DNA of 64,000 nucleotides from Trifolium pratense (taxonomy: Eukaryota; Streptophyta; Magnoliopsida; Fabales; Fabaceae), in NCBI RefSeq assembly GCF_020283565.1, contig NC_060064.1, positions 29,222,337 to 29,286,336 of the forward strand. Reading direction: 5' to 3'. Position numbers and translations under genes: made by a program. Numbering within the stretch: the first letter of the stretch is position 1; every line of letters starts with the position of its first letter. The notes beneath the pieces were generated by a model. It was not told the origin of the DNA and did no database searches. It saw only the letters and a list, made by a program, of their open reading frames with translations. Of the stretch, positions 25,301 to 35,765 are shown piece after piece.

Positions 25301-25869
25301 AATTATGTCATTAGCTCATATTATATTGCATAAGCTGTTTAAAGAAGCTCAAAAATAAGCTAATCCAAACAGGCCCTGAATTATGTCATTAGCTCAAATT
25401 AATATTGGTGTCGACACATGTTAAAAGTGAAATTTAAAAACAACTCAAAAGCAAACGATTACTAACAAGTGACAAACCTGTATAACATCGATATATCTTT
25501 GAGTTTTCTGCAACTTGGAAACACTATCCAAATCATCATAATTAAGATTCTCTAAGTCAGCAAGGTCACCATCAACATCTTCATCCATATCTGCTGCATC
25601 GCCACCATCATCCGCCTGAGATTAAAAAACATTATCACATTACTCATCAATTTAATCACATACAAAAAAACAAAATTTTCTTCAAAATCAAAAATAAAAA
25701 AACTATACTTACTGGAATTTCAGCCTCATTATCAGAGAGTTCATCAAGATCAGCAAGGAAAGAGTCAGCAAGAGTAGCCTGCAACAACAAAAATTGGTTG
25801 GTTAAATAAAGTAATGTTAATATCGAAGAACGTAGAAGTAACAGAAAGAGAGGAAATCGAACTGACCAT
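19309..25869 (-). CDS. PRP31: U4/U6 snRNP splicing factor PRP31
   Basis: PRP31 binds the U4 snRNA/15.5K complex and bridges U4/U6 to U5 in the tri-snRNP, an essential step in spliceosome assembly in the nucleus. Eight coding exons on the minus strand join in frame: 25869-25867 (ATG only), 25778-25713, 25615-25478, 24119-23227, 23117-23047, 22318-22216, 21999-21924, 19416-19309. They total 1458 bp, 485 aa, the length I recall for the Arabidopsis protein. The acidic N-terminus (ADSFLADLDELSDNEAE) leads into the NOSIC/NOP core with LVDLEGLLPSAIIMVVSVTA and MGYIAPNVSTIVGSAVAAKL. A basic nuclear-signal stretch PKKKRGGRRLRKMKER closes exon 4, and the C-terminus is GTQSTYFSETGTFSKIKRT. All introns are GT-AG. 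The first coding exon is the start codon alone. The last intron is 2.5 kb, and intron 3 holds a tandem duplication and a nested MITE. Confidence 0.97.
19417..21923 (-). other. long last intron of PRP31
   Basis: 2507 bp between the final two coding exons, with good donor and acceptor. Most of it is unremarkable. The 20640-21480 part is less AT-rich than its surroundings, and a GAGGATCGAACCCTCAACC motif near 20270 resembles a SINE scrap. I could not recognise a transposon gene in it. Confidence 0.6.
24450..25005. repeat. tandem duplication inside PRP31 intron 3
   Basis: Two diverged copies of a block of about 250 bp start ATTGTGTCTTT at about 24452 and 24760, offset about 308 bp. Each ends with TTTTAAATTGTGGT...GCAGCC, the worn edge of the CCGCAAT MITE family, so the duplication may have followed MITE insertion. 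Confidence 0.8.
25078..25376. mobile_element. MITE with GGGCCCGTTTGGATT ends, right end duplicated
   Basis: A 221-bp element (25078-25298) has inverted ends GGGCCCGTTTGGATT...AATCCAAACGGGCCC whose arms extend through GCTTATTTTTGAGCTT. A second copy of the right end (to 25376) follows directly with the spacer TGAATTATGTCATTAGCTCA, so the terminus was duplicated in tandem. It is inserted within a GACACTG-rich repeat (25005-25440) in PRP31 intron 3, a nested insertion. Confidence 0.75.
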
Positions 25870-26124
25870 GGGAATGAGAGAGGTTGTAATCGATACGGAA
25901 GAACTCGATGGATGAATGAATGAATGAATGAAATTATTATGGAAGAAAAACAGAGGGAATTAGGGTTAAAGGAAATCGCGAGAGAAGAGAGATAATTAAG
26001 TCTGGAAAGTGGAAAAAAGATGAGTAAAAATTAAATAAATGGTAAAATATAGTATATATTTTTTAAAATTATGTATCCAGGGCATTCTTAAAAAAAAAAT
26101 TAAATTAAATTATGTATTCAGGCT

Positions 26125-26290
26125 AGGGGTGGCAAAACGGTTGGTTCGCTGGACCGACCCGTTTGACCTGCTTTTTTTGGCGGGTTAGGCTTGATACCTT
26201 AAGTTGGTTCGTTCGCTTCATTTTGCCCCTTTAAAAAATTGGGTGGGATAAGGCGGGACGGATTTGCTCGTGGATTTTTTTATTATTTAT
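26125..26290. repeat. one end of a hAT-derived repeat (TAGGGGTGGCAAAACGG)
   Basis: TAGGGGTGGCAAAACGG followed by GGACCGACCCG and GGCGGGTTAGGC is typical of plant hAT-derived elements. I did not find the matching inverted end, so this is a fragment. Confidence 0.55.
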
Positions 26291-27734
26291 TTTTACTTTG
26301 AATGAAAGTTGGCCATGGATTGAGTTTCAAATTGAAATAATTAACCACATGTAACCAAATATATGATTTTCATGTATCTTCTAGAACAAACAATATAATA
26401 ATAAAGGAGATGAATGAAGAAATTCAAAACATGAGATGAAGGTAATCCATAATTTAGAGAAACCATATAAACAATAAAAAGGGGATTAGTTGCAAATTGA
26501 CGAATGGTATCGTTACCTGAAGATTGCGATGAAAGTGAATCTGTGAGGAAAAAAAACGCATTAACTAATCATGAAGGTTGAAAGTGAATTTGTAACAAAG
26601 TGAATACAAAGAGTGAAAAAAAAAATTGAGAGAAAAACAATTGTTACCTAGTGGGAGATGAAGAAGAGAAATGGATGAAGGTGAGAGAAGAGGGCGAGAG
26701 AGATGTGCGTGCAAATAGAGAGCCACAAAAGACATTTTGAGGGGATTTGAAATTTGAATTTCAAACCTAGATTAGGGAGAGGAACTTGCAGTAGTGAAGG
26801 GACAACAAATTTGTTACCCAAACGAAGAAAATCATCCACATGCTGAAAACGACAGCAGTAGTGAAAGGACCATTTTTTTGTTTGTTTGCCATCATTGTGG
26901 GCTTATTGGACTGGGCTGAGTAACAAAGCTGACCATTTAAACCTTCTCTTCATAACAAATTCTCTCTCTTTTCAAATTTGAAAAAATTACCTAGAAGAAG
27001 CTAAGTTTTTGTCATTTAATGAAACCTAAATTCCTATGTGTCATTGCTTAGAGATTGACACCTGTTTTTTTTTTTTTTACAATTTGTTGGTTTTCTTTGT
27101 TTTACCCTTCCCTGCATCTGCCCCGACGTCGTCTTCTTTGTTTTACCCTTCCGAGCGAGCACACTAAACATATTCTTATAATCACCTTTTGAGTTGCACT
27201 CCTATGACCTCCCCTACCTCTCTGACATCATCGTACAGCCACCTGCTCACTACCCTGTATAACCACCAAATGCTTCCAATCATTAGTAGTTGAAGCCGTC
27301 AAGGATGACAGGTAAAGGAAACTTGATGATTCATACCACACGCCCGGGGTGCCCCTACTTCGACTCTACAGCGTCGCTCGTTCTTTTTTCAAGGCTTTTA
27401 ACACCTCAATGCGATCTTCACTAGGCATTAATTCTAAGGAACAATCTCACCACCCACTTACAGAAGCCTCATTTAAAGCTAGAGTTTTTTTCGAACATGA
27501 GATCTTGATAGGAGCACACTCTAATGTTCCAAGCCAACACCACTAAACCAACTTAAGTGAGTTGGTCAAATATAATTTTTATATTTAAATATGGGTCATG
27601 CTACATAATACTTTGGGACACTTGTTAGACATACTAAAAAATAAAATTAAAGATAAAACTTATATTTAAAAGATAACTTTTTACATTGTTAAGGTTCCAA
27701 GATAAAATTTCTTTATTAGTAAGCTTAACTAGTG
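26291..27734. other. intergenic DNA upstream of PRP31
   Basis: No supported gene. Short ORFs at 26648-26839 and 27349-27546 have no family features. The stretch before 26291 (25870-26124) is the PRP31 5' flank, with an ATGAATGAATGAATGA run near 25915. Confidence 0.5.
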
Positions 27735-27852
27735 TCGTTCGATTCCTTGGTGAAATAATTTTTTGGTCAAGTTTTACTTATCTCGCGGCCGAACTCTGGA
27801 TTACTAGGGCCCCTTTCCCCTAGGAACCAGAGAGTTATAAACAAAAAAAAAC
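27735..27852 (+). mobile_element. 5'-truncated SINE with target duplication
   Basis: A 118-bp fragment starts at a box B-like GTTCGATTCC and continues GGATTACTAGGGCCCCTTTC to a run of A. The same 12 bases GCTTAACTAGTG lie on both sides (27723-27734, 27853-27864). The family matches the copy in G6PDH intron 1. Confidence 0.8.
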
Positions 27853-27879
27853 GCTTAACTAGTGCCACAAGAGGAGTTA

Positions 27880-28208
27880 GACCATCTTCAATGGTGGTAC
27901 TTATATTTTTAAGTACTAGTACCTAATAGGTACTCCCATTGGAGCAAAAACAAAATGATACTTAATAGGTACTGATTCTACAATAAGACATAATACTTAT
28001 ATAATTTGTGTGGGACCCATTTATAATGATGTAAAGCTATTAGAGAGATGTGTTATTAGTGAGACCAATCTAGAGCTTTTTAAGAGGTTTTGAGTTAGAG
28101 GGATTGAGTACTTATTAAGTACTATTATTAAAAAACTATAAATGAGTGATGTGTACATGTGAAACCTACTTAAGTACTAAAAAATTAGTAGCTCCATTGT
28201 GAATGCTC
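27880..28208. mobile_element. Tourist-like (PIF/Harbinger) MITE
   Basis: 329 bp with a TTA target duplication (27877-27879, 28209-28211). The ends GACCATCTTCAATGG and (inverted) GAGCATTCACAATGG match the common plant Tourist terminus. It is non-coding and lies only 15 bp beyond the right target duplication of the truncated SINE. Confidence 0.85.
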
Positions 28209-28211
28209 TTA

Positions 28212-29374
28212 GGATCCTCCCAACTTTTAAGCCTCTCCATTTTTACGATTTGGAACCATAAGTGCAATAATGTGATACTTTGTGGGTCCATTCTAAAAAA
28301 GTTCAGGTTACCTCCATCAGTAGTATCCTCCATTTACCTCATTAAAAGGATGGATGTGTGTCATGTGTAAACAAAAAAATTAATGGCCGAGATCAAGTTA
28401 CAAAACATTAATATTTCTTTTTTTTTTGGTACATAAAACATTAATATTTCTTTAATGGTATCTATGAGATCTTTGAGTTCGATCATTTGCTCTATTGTAA
28501 AAAAGAAAATCAAAAGAAAACACGGTAGACGCGCCTTTTCTTCTTACGCATGTCACAATAGCAACAACAATCCTCCTTGAGTTAGACTATTAGTGGTGAA
28601 AAATATATTTTCTGCTGAGTTGAAAAGGTTATCTTAACTCTTACATTCAACTGAATGAGATAAATCGCTTTACTCAAAACAAATTATACCCAAATCAATT
28701 TTATGAAATTAGTCGGTCACATTCAAAATCACAATTTGTCGTGTTTGTTAACTCCTAGTTTATTCAATCAAAAGAACAATTTTAAATTCAAATACAGTAC
28801 AAATGAAGTTGTCCTACCTCGTCCTTATTTTTTAGCAAGAGTGTTTTAGTTTGGACAAATTCATTGATTGATTTATGATGGACGAATTTTTTCTACCATT
28901 AGATTAAACTATCTCACCAAATTTATCATCTCAACACCAAATAAAACCCATAAATTTCATTTTGTCATCTCTCTCTCCCCCCACCCCCTTCACAAACAAA
29001 CTTGTCTTTCTTATTGACTTGTCTTTTGGTTGTTGTTGGAAACAAAGATGGGTTTGAATCATTGTTGCCTCTTGTGAGCAGTGATATTTGTGGTTGGGTT
29101 TCATGTTGTTTACTTGGCTGAAGCTGTTATATCATGGAAGTGTTTCACCTTAAGCTTTTATTATTTTTGTGTCCAAAAAGTTCTAATTATTTTAGAGAGA
29201 TGAGACCAGAGAGAGAGAAATAAATTTGGTGTGGAGGAACCATGATAAAGCTTGGTGGGTGGATCTAATCTAATGGTAAAAAAAATTGGTCCATTATAAA
29301 CCAATACTTGGTAGAAATGCATAAAAATTCTCCCTTCTACAATTTTTTGTTTTTTTGTTTTTTTAAAAAAAATA
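28212..29374. other. intergenic DNA
   Basis: Nothing I can name. A short duplication AAAACATTAATATTTCTTT flanks a poly-T stretch at about 28400-28455. Confidence 0.5.
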
Positions 29375-29520
29375 CTTCCCCCGATCCTTAATATAAGAAA
29401 AAGTTCAATTTTAGATACATTAAAAGATTGATGTATGTAGACCATATCATAGACTAAATACATCAATATTTTAATGTATCTAAAAAGTAAACTCTTTCTT
29501 ATATTAAGGACCGGAGTGAG
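29375..29520. mobile_element. Stowaway-like MITE
   Basis: 146 bp flanked by TA on both sides. The ends read CTTCCCCCGATCCTTAATAT and (inverted) CTCACTCCGGTCCTTAATAT, the typical plant Stowaway/mariner-derived terminus. The centre is a near-perfect hairpin around ACATCAATC. Confidence 0.85.
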
Positions 29521-29547
29521 TATGATTTCATTATTTAATAAATTATA

Positions 29548-29660
29548 CTCTCTGTCCTTAATATAAGAGAGACTTTACTTTTTAGATTCATTGAAAATCT
29601 AATGTATGTAGATCATAATATGGACTAGATACATTAGATTCTTAATGAATCTATTATCTA
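29548..29660. mobile_element. truncated Stowaway-like MITE
   Basis: Starts CTCTCTGTCCTTAATATAAG after a TA and shares the inverted internal motifs AGATTCATTGA...TTAATGAATCT. The right terminus is lost. Confidence 0.6.
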
Positions 29661-30704
29661 TTATAGAATTAAATAACATGGAAATTAAACCTAAATTTAA
29701 CCTATCCTTCGATTATAAAACGGGGTGTGCTCGCCAATTTAACCTAACCACCAGCGCAGCTTCTCCAAGAGTATACATGTCACTTTTGCATCGAATTGTA
29801 AAAGAGGTGCATCGATGCTTGAATCGATTATGATGATATGTTTTGGATCGAGGGGCACATACCTCTAATATCGAGTAATCTATTTTTCTTGATTTTGTTG
29901 TTTTTTTATTGATTAATTTCATCCATTGATCTTGTGCTATTTTTTCTCCGCTAGATCTACGAGGACCAAAACAAAATGATTCGTGCACTAGCATCACAAT
30001 TGTGATCGAATGAAAATCATCGATGATCTCTTATATTTTTGCTCCTTTGATGTAATTTGAGCTATTTTTCTCTTTGATCTTTTTGAAGGTAAATCTCCAA
30101 CGACGGTAATTTTTGTTATTGAAAGCACAATAAAATGTGTGCATGAAAGATGACATAATTTTGCCTTGTATTTTTAAAAAGTCTTTATTTACTACTATAG
30201 TTGAATTTAAATTGATTGATTTAGTTTTGATAAGCATAGTTAATTTTTTTATTTGAATTCGCAGGTGATTGCATCCAATTGACGTGGTTTAGTAAGTGAC
30301 TGGTAATGTTTTATATAATTTTCAGATTTTTTTAGACAGCAAAAGCAACTATAATTATACAATTTTCAGATATATAATATTTTTAATACATAAAAACTCT
30401 GGGTGCTTTTTAATGTCAAAATTATCTTTTCTTTTCTAATGTCAAAATTATGTGTGCTTTTTTACTATTATTTATCATATGAACTATAAAAAAAACTTAG
30501 ATTTTATATTATGGTCCATTTAAATCGCGTTTATTAAACTTATAATAAGATCTATAAATAAATATCTTGAATTCTCATTTCATCATCTTTGATCAACATA
30601 TTTATCTAACACATCCATATTATTATCCTAAAACTTAGGTCCTAAAACCTTAAACGGTTAATTAACATAGAATGAAAGGATTTGAAGAATAACATTATAT
30701 TGTC
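29661..30704. other. intergenic DNA
   Basis: The ORFs at 29713-29997 and 30031-30237 show no recognisable domain. I do not call a gene here. Confidence 0.5.
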
Positions 30705-31305
30705 GCTAGAAACCAGAATAAATTACCCTCAAAATAGGCATTGATTTTTGTGTCTGATGCTTATATACAACACAAACATACACACCACTAACCCTCTTTC
30801 TATCTATCACCTAAATATTTTACAACCTCAAGTTTTCTTAATTCAAACATATATTTCTTATATTATTATCAACCACGAAGATAGTTTTAAGGGGCATAAT
30901 TCTAAAGTTTTTTTTTTTTAATGTGAAGAAACTAACGCTAGTGGTTCAACTCTTGAACCAAGATATGACTCTAGCTAAGTACATTGATGTTTTCATCACA
31001 AATTTGAGACATCACAAATTCATGATGAGAACATCAATTTGCTTAGCTAGAGTCTTATATTGGTTCAAGGGTTGAACCACACTGACACTTGTTTCTCCAC
31101 ATTAAAAAAGACCTTAAGATTTTGTCCCTTAAAAATATCTCTGTGGTACATTATAAGGAATAATGAATTTGAATTAAGAAAAATTAAGGTAGTAAAATAT
31201 TTGGCTAAGAGATAGACTAAGGCCGGTTAGAGGTATATTTTGTTTGTTTTTTGCATATGCATCATTCACAAAAATTGTCTATTTTGAGGACAATTAATTC
31301 TAGTT
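30705..31305. mobile_element. large fold-back element, about 600 bp
   Basis: The whole block is a nearly symmetric inverted repeat. The outer ends are GAAACCAGAATAAATTACC and, inverted, GAAACTAGAATTAATTGTCC. The arms continue through CACCTAAATATTTTAC/CAAATATTTTACTACC and TTTTCTTAATTCAAA. The centre (about 30918-31100) is a tighter hairpin with GTGGTTCAAC and CTCTAGCTAAG in both arms. It is non-coding. If transcribed it would give a very long hairpin RNA, a plausible small-RNA source. No clear target duplication was found. Confidence 0.75.
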
Positions 31306-31558
31306 TCCAATGTTAATCTCTTGCAAACAGTAAGATTTCAATACTGATTTGAGTTCTGTTTCTAGTTTTTTTAGTGACATTGATTGAGTTTAGTTTGAGC
31401 CAACACAATTATAAAGGCAAAAGAAAAACTTCTACAAAGTCATTACTCAATCAATAACTTATATGAATGAAAACTTCTGTAAGACAATTATATATTCAAC
31501 CAACAACATTTTGAATAATAACTTTGCAGAAGTTTTTCTTGTCATTATTCACAAAATG

Positions 31559-31910
31559 TTAGGAGATGATTTATAAGTGGTTGAGTTTTGATCACAATCA
31601 ACTTGAGGTGGGTTAGAGGTACTTTAATTCTTTTGGTAAATTGATTAAATCAAAGAAAGAAAATGAAAGTGAAACATTTGATTTAACTTCTCATAATGTA
31701 TTTGGAGATGAGAAACATTTTATTTAGAATGTTGTAACAAACACAAAGTTGTTTCTTATCCTCCAAATACACCAAATTGTAACAAATCAAATCAAATGCT
31801 CCACTTTCGTTCTTTTCTCTAACTAATATACTAAAAGAGATAAAGTATTTCCAACCCACCTCACGTTATCAAAACCCAACCACATATAAATCACCCTCCA
31901 AATATTTTAC
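31559..31910. mobile_element. second fold-back element, about 350 bp
   Basis: The left arm TTAGGAGATGATTTATAAG, GGTTGAGTTTTGAT, GAGGTGGGTT pairs with the inverted right arm TTTGGAGGGTGATTTATATG, GGTTGGGTTTTGAT, GAGGTGGGTT. The inner arms CATTTGATTT and TTTGGAGATGAGAAACA/TTTGGAGGATAAGAAACA also pair. It has no ORF and lies only about 250 bp from the larger fold-back element; the two are different in sequence. Confidence 0.75.
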
Positions 31911-32389
31911 CCATAATGACAAATGAAAAACACATGCTTGCAATTTTCTAAACCAAATAAACATAAAACACATGGAAGATCATTAAGATTAATTGTAATG
32001 ATATATTTGAATGCAAGATCAGCTCGAGTAGGAAGCTTTTCAATCAGCAAGCGGCAACCAAAAATCTCACTTTTGATGGTATGTCAAAATTGTTTTTTTT
32101 TTTTATTATTTTTTTTTTATAATTTATAAACTATTTTCATAAACTATCGAGAAGATCAGATCCGACTATAATAGGGGGACAAGAGGTGCAACGATCTTAG
32201 GTCTACTATTTTTGGGGGCCCATGATTTTTTATAACTATCTCTATTATAAAAAAAGTCAATTATACGAGTAATCGGATACGCTTGCTTGCTTATGTGTGT
32301 AAAAAAAAAAACGCTTGTGAGGAAAATAAGAGAAAATAGAAAACATAACTTTTGAGGAATTAAGAGTGTTACAACTTACTTTGCCAACT

Positions 32390-32610
32390 GAAGCGAAGTG
32401 TTTGTGACTACAACATCGGCGGGAATAAGGTTTTCAAAATTGAAGTTAATTAAGACCTACTTAAGATCTTCAATGTCACAAGAGAGATTGAACAATTTGA
32501 CAACTTTGTCAATTGAGAAGAATATATTGGAGAACATTAATGTTAATGTGATTATAAATGATTTTGCATTTAAAAATGTTCGAAGAAACCGTTTCTTATG
32601 TTTTTTTTAT
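32390..32610 (+). pseudogene. hAT transposase C-terminal dimerisation domain remnant
   Basis: The reading frame gives RFSKLKLIKTYLRSSMSQER, then LTTLSIEKNILENINVNVII and DFAFKNVRRNR. This matches the order of the C-terminal dimerisation region of plant hAT-type (zinc-finger TTF/MYM-like) transposases, where SFSKLKLIKNYLRS and ALLSIE are recalled landmarks. The frame upstream is broken and no zinc finger or catalytic part is present. The flanks are T-rich. It is a relic of an autonomous element or a captured piece. Confidence 0.6.
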
Positions 32611-32959
32611 AAAAGTAATTTGTTTTAATATTTTCTAAAACTATTATTATGTATTAATGCGTATTATGTAAATGAAATAAGTTTTTTTTATTTTTATGTT
32701 TGACCTAAGACCCGTAAAATGTTAAGCTTTAAAAAAAAGACCCATAAAATGTTAGGAACGAGGCTGCCGAACATCTTGCCAAAATTAGTTGAACATATAG
32801 ACAGTCTCCAAATATGTCATAACCGTGCTACATGTACTGATAACTAAATTTCAGTCAATTCAACCAAACTTTTGAATCATTTAGTTAGAAATTTGATGTT
32901 TGATAAATTATCAAAAATCAATGATAATGTTGGAACAAGGTTGATTCAACAACTATCTA

Positions 32960-33143
32960 GTGATAAGTTTGATGCTGGCTAGAAGAAGACAAATAGAATT
33001 TCTATAATTATGCAGTGATTAGACTCTTAAGTGTGAATCATCATGTAGAAGTTGAAACCAATGCTCAGACAATATGGCATAAACTGAAAAATTTGTATGA
33101 ATGCAAGAACGTGCAAACTAAAAACCATTTTGATGGCTCATGA
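32960..33143 (+). pseudogene. copia gag (UBN2-like) fragment
   Basis: Plus-strand reading gives DKFDAG, stops, then VNHHVEVETNAQTIWHKLKN and LYECKN. This fits the copia gag pattern (a KFDG...W start, later ...A...LW.KLE.LY.TKS). In-frame stops show decay. It is too short to assign a lineage. Confidence 0.5.
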
Positions 33144-33423
33144 TTAGTTTGTTAGGATATCGATGCTATAAATAAAGATATTGATGAATGTAGTGATCAA
33201 TGAAATAAAATGAGAAATTAGTTTTTAGTTTTTAGCAACCTGCATACACTAATTTTCGTGTCAGGTAACAGTGCCACATTTTCAGAGTTGAATTCAAACG
33301 CACGACCTCTTATTAAACTGAAAGAGACCTGAACCATTTCATCAAGTGTTTTCGGGGGGGCACATATATTTACATCTAGAAATTCGTTGATGCGATAGTG
33401 AGTAGAGGAGTTAAACATGGTAC

Positions 33424-34137
33424 TTAACTCTCTTGTTCGCATAGCATAGATGCGTTGGTGATGAGTATGACGACGGAGTTTATGACTTTGAGGAGACCAA
33501 TTGCTCTTGCAGCATTATTTTGGCCTTCTATGTTCCCTTCCTTCATCAGCTTCAAAAGTGGTCCCACGCCTCCTTCCCCGATGATTATTTTTCCGTAATG
33601 GTCACTTTGAAGTGCCAGTGACACAAGGCAAGCGGCAGCCTCTGAACGATCTTCCTGCGAGCCAATACAAAGGCTGGCAATCAGCTCCCAAACTAAGGCA
33701 ACAATGGGGTCAATGAGAGCAATGGAAGGAATGATGAGATGCTGGCAATCATGTTCTTTGTTGGGGGAGGAGATACGTAGGAGCCAAGAAACATCACCTA
33801 TGGAGTTTTCAAGTTCGGAGGATGTTTTGCGAAAAGCAGCAATGGAAATGACTGTGAAGACGCGTTTCTTGATGGTGTTTGGGCGGCACCTAAGGATCAA
33901 AGAAAGGGCCTCATTGAGTACATCTTCGGTTTGCTCAATTATTAGCTGCATCGGACGCTGAAGGTAGAGTTCAGAAGTCACGGTGGCTGCTTTTCGAAGA
34001 AGAGCAGAAAGGTTCTTTGTTTTGGATTTGATTTCCCCGCATTCTTGTTTGAACGGAATTGGTTCCTCCGGTGTGTCAGTTACTCGATCTGCCAGCTCAA
34101 TCAACTTTGCCAGTTTCTGCTTCAAATTGCCAGCCAT
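33424..34137 (-). CDS. truncated armadillo-repeat (ARO-like) protein, copy 1
   Basis: The product is 237 aa and resembles the N-terminal part of the plant ARMADILLO REPEAT ONLY family. Full-length members are about 2.5-3 times longer and act in polar growth and actin/Rop signalling. Visible signatures are LADRVTDTPEEPIPFKQEC, AFRKTSSELENSIGDVSWLL and the first armadillo unit EDRSEAAACLVSLALQSDHY...IEGQNNAARAIGLL. The start MAGNLKQKL at 34137 fits the family better than the upstream in-frame ATG at 34170. After AIGLL, where the family normally continues into more repeats, the frame carries a short unrelated tail KVINSVVILITNASMLCEQ and a stop. The tandem partner at 36273-36983 shares this tail, so the truncation predates their duplication. 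Function as a short protein is unproven. Confidence 0.7.
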   Translation of the reverse strand: MAGNLKQKLAKLIELADRVTDTPEEPIPFKQECGEIKSKTKNLSALLRKAATVTSELYLQRPMQLIIEQTEDVLNEALSLILRCRPNTIKKRVFTVISIAAFRKTSSELENSIGDVSWLLRISSPNKEHDCQHLIIPSIALIDPIVALVWELIASLCIGSQEDRSEAAACLVSLALQSDHYGKIIIGEGGVGPLLKLMKEGNIEGQNNAARAIGLLKVINSVVILITNASMLCEQES

Positions 34138-34170
34138 TGATGATGGATAGTTTGTTCGAGGGAATAACAA

Positions 34171-35239
34171 ATTATGATAATAGATTCATGAGATGAAACG
34201 CGCTTTTTAGCTTAAGAGATGACTGAAATAGATTTGATTTACCATGTCAATTGTGCTTTATGGCTGTAAGGAAAGGAGTATGTCCTTTTCATTCCCTCTA
34301 TTTTTTTTCCATAGTAATTACTGTAATTTACTATCAATTTGTCACTAAATTTATTCAATTTTTTTTTCTCAATTTAGTCCTTAGCATATTTTTAACATAT
34401 TTTTAGTCCCCAAATTAAAATGACTTGACGAGAAATCCATGTTCAAAGTTCAAACAACAAATTCAGGCACCAAAATTTTTAATCTTCTTATTTTCATATT
34501 TATTGCAATTTTGGTCGTAACTCATGTTTTTTGCGGTAATTCATGTTGGTCATCACGACGGGCAGTCGAGGGATCATTCATGTTGGGTTCAAGAACAACT
34601 CTACAAGTGAGTTGAACACCATACTTTAACCCAAAACCTTAAGGTGCTAGGTTTATGAGTCTTCTCACTTATAAAATGTTCAACCTCAACTTTTCTAAGC
34701 AACGCGTGACTTAACGCCAGAACAATTCAAACGATATAAAGTTGCCATTTGAGTTGGAGTTCAAAGTCAAAATTATTTCAAGAAGTAAAATTCTACAAAA
34801 AAAATCTAATTTTCAAAATTGTCTTCCTTCTACACTAGAAAACAAATTTGTATTGACTTTCCATTGCGTTTAGGATCAATTCTAGCCAACTTCTTCATTT
34901 CTCTTTCCCACATACATGCATCAACTTTCCCCATCCCACTGGACCCCGGTCACCATGTCATTAGTGTGACATTTCTCAGAAACAAGTGTACCATGGTTGC
35001 CTTCACATTGGCCCACCATTGAAGACTCTCACATAATTAATTAGTTTTGTTCTTATAAACAGGTTCAGCTTAGTTCTTATATTAACAATATAATTGTTTG
35101 AATATCTGCCACAACTTGACTACATGCTTTTCTTTATCATTCTTGTATATATAGTAGCATTCTTGACTTCCATAGAATGACTACTCTATGTTGGCCATAT
35201 ATTGAGTTTGAAAATTCTAAGGGATGGAAAAATGTATCT
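34171..35239. other. spacer between the two ARO-like copies
   Basis: AT-rich with no gene. A region around 34280-34450 has CTCTATT...AGTCC scraps typical of decayed TIR elements. Confidence 0.45.
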
Positions 35240-35440
35240 TTGAGTATAGTAGCGTTGCTTAAGATCTTGGAGTGTGTTCATTTCAAGGTCTCAGTTTCGA
35301 CTTTTTTCGATGTTAATTTCAGTAAACTAGCCATAACAGAGTAAAACAACTATGGTTTTAAACAGGACCGCCACAAATAAGTGGTAGAATTTGTCCCTCC
35401 GATTTAGTCGATCTTTAGATCGAATACGAAATTTTAAAAA
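35240..35440 (+). mobile_element. degraded SINE, same family as 6295-6510
   Basis: TTGGAGTGTGTTC...CAAGGTCTCAGTTTCGA, then CTCTGGTTT-like and TTAGTCGATCTT segments follow the order of the intact copy with many substitutions and small gaps. No target duplication survives. Confidence 0.6.
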
Positions 35441-35509
35441 GAAATATTTTTAAAAAATTTAAAAGGAATACGCCCCAATATTATAGCATTAAAATTCAAC
35501 AAATATAAA

Positions 35510-35765
35510 AATCAATTCTTTAATGGTACGAAACTGATGCAATCTTGATTGAATGATATGATCTAATCCCCTCATACTCAAGCTTCTCTCTACTACCTTC
35601 ACATTCAAAAAAGATGTCCCACTCTTCCTCCGCAATCTCCAAACATAAAGGACAATCCACCGGACATTGGCATAGTGATTTCTTAAGCGCACTCGAGAAG
35701 GTAAGACATCTTTGCATAACTGCCACAACAAATCGTTGTATAAATATATTTTCATTCTCAACTTT
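35510..35765 (-). pseudogene. LINE zinc-binding (zf-RVT) region, frameshifted
   Basis: Two overlapping frames give CKDVLPSRVRLRNHYANV and CPLCLEIAEEEWDIFFEC. Joined by a frameshift these fit the zinc-binding segment after the reverse transcriptase of plant LINEs (LPTRVRL...CPLC...E...HLFF.C). It is not the same copy as the one at 37856-38693. Confidence 0.6.

Noticed and set aside
26648..26839. Small gene on the minus strand upstream of PRP31
   Set aside because: 63 codons with no domain, no splice context and AT-rich flanks.
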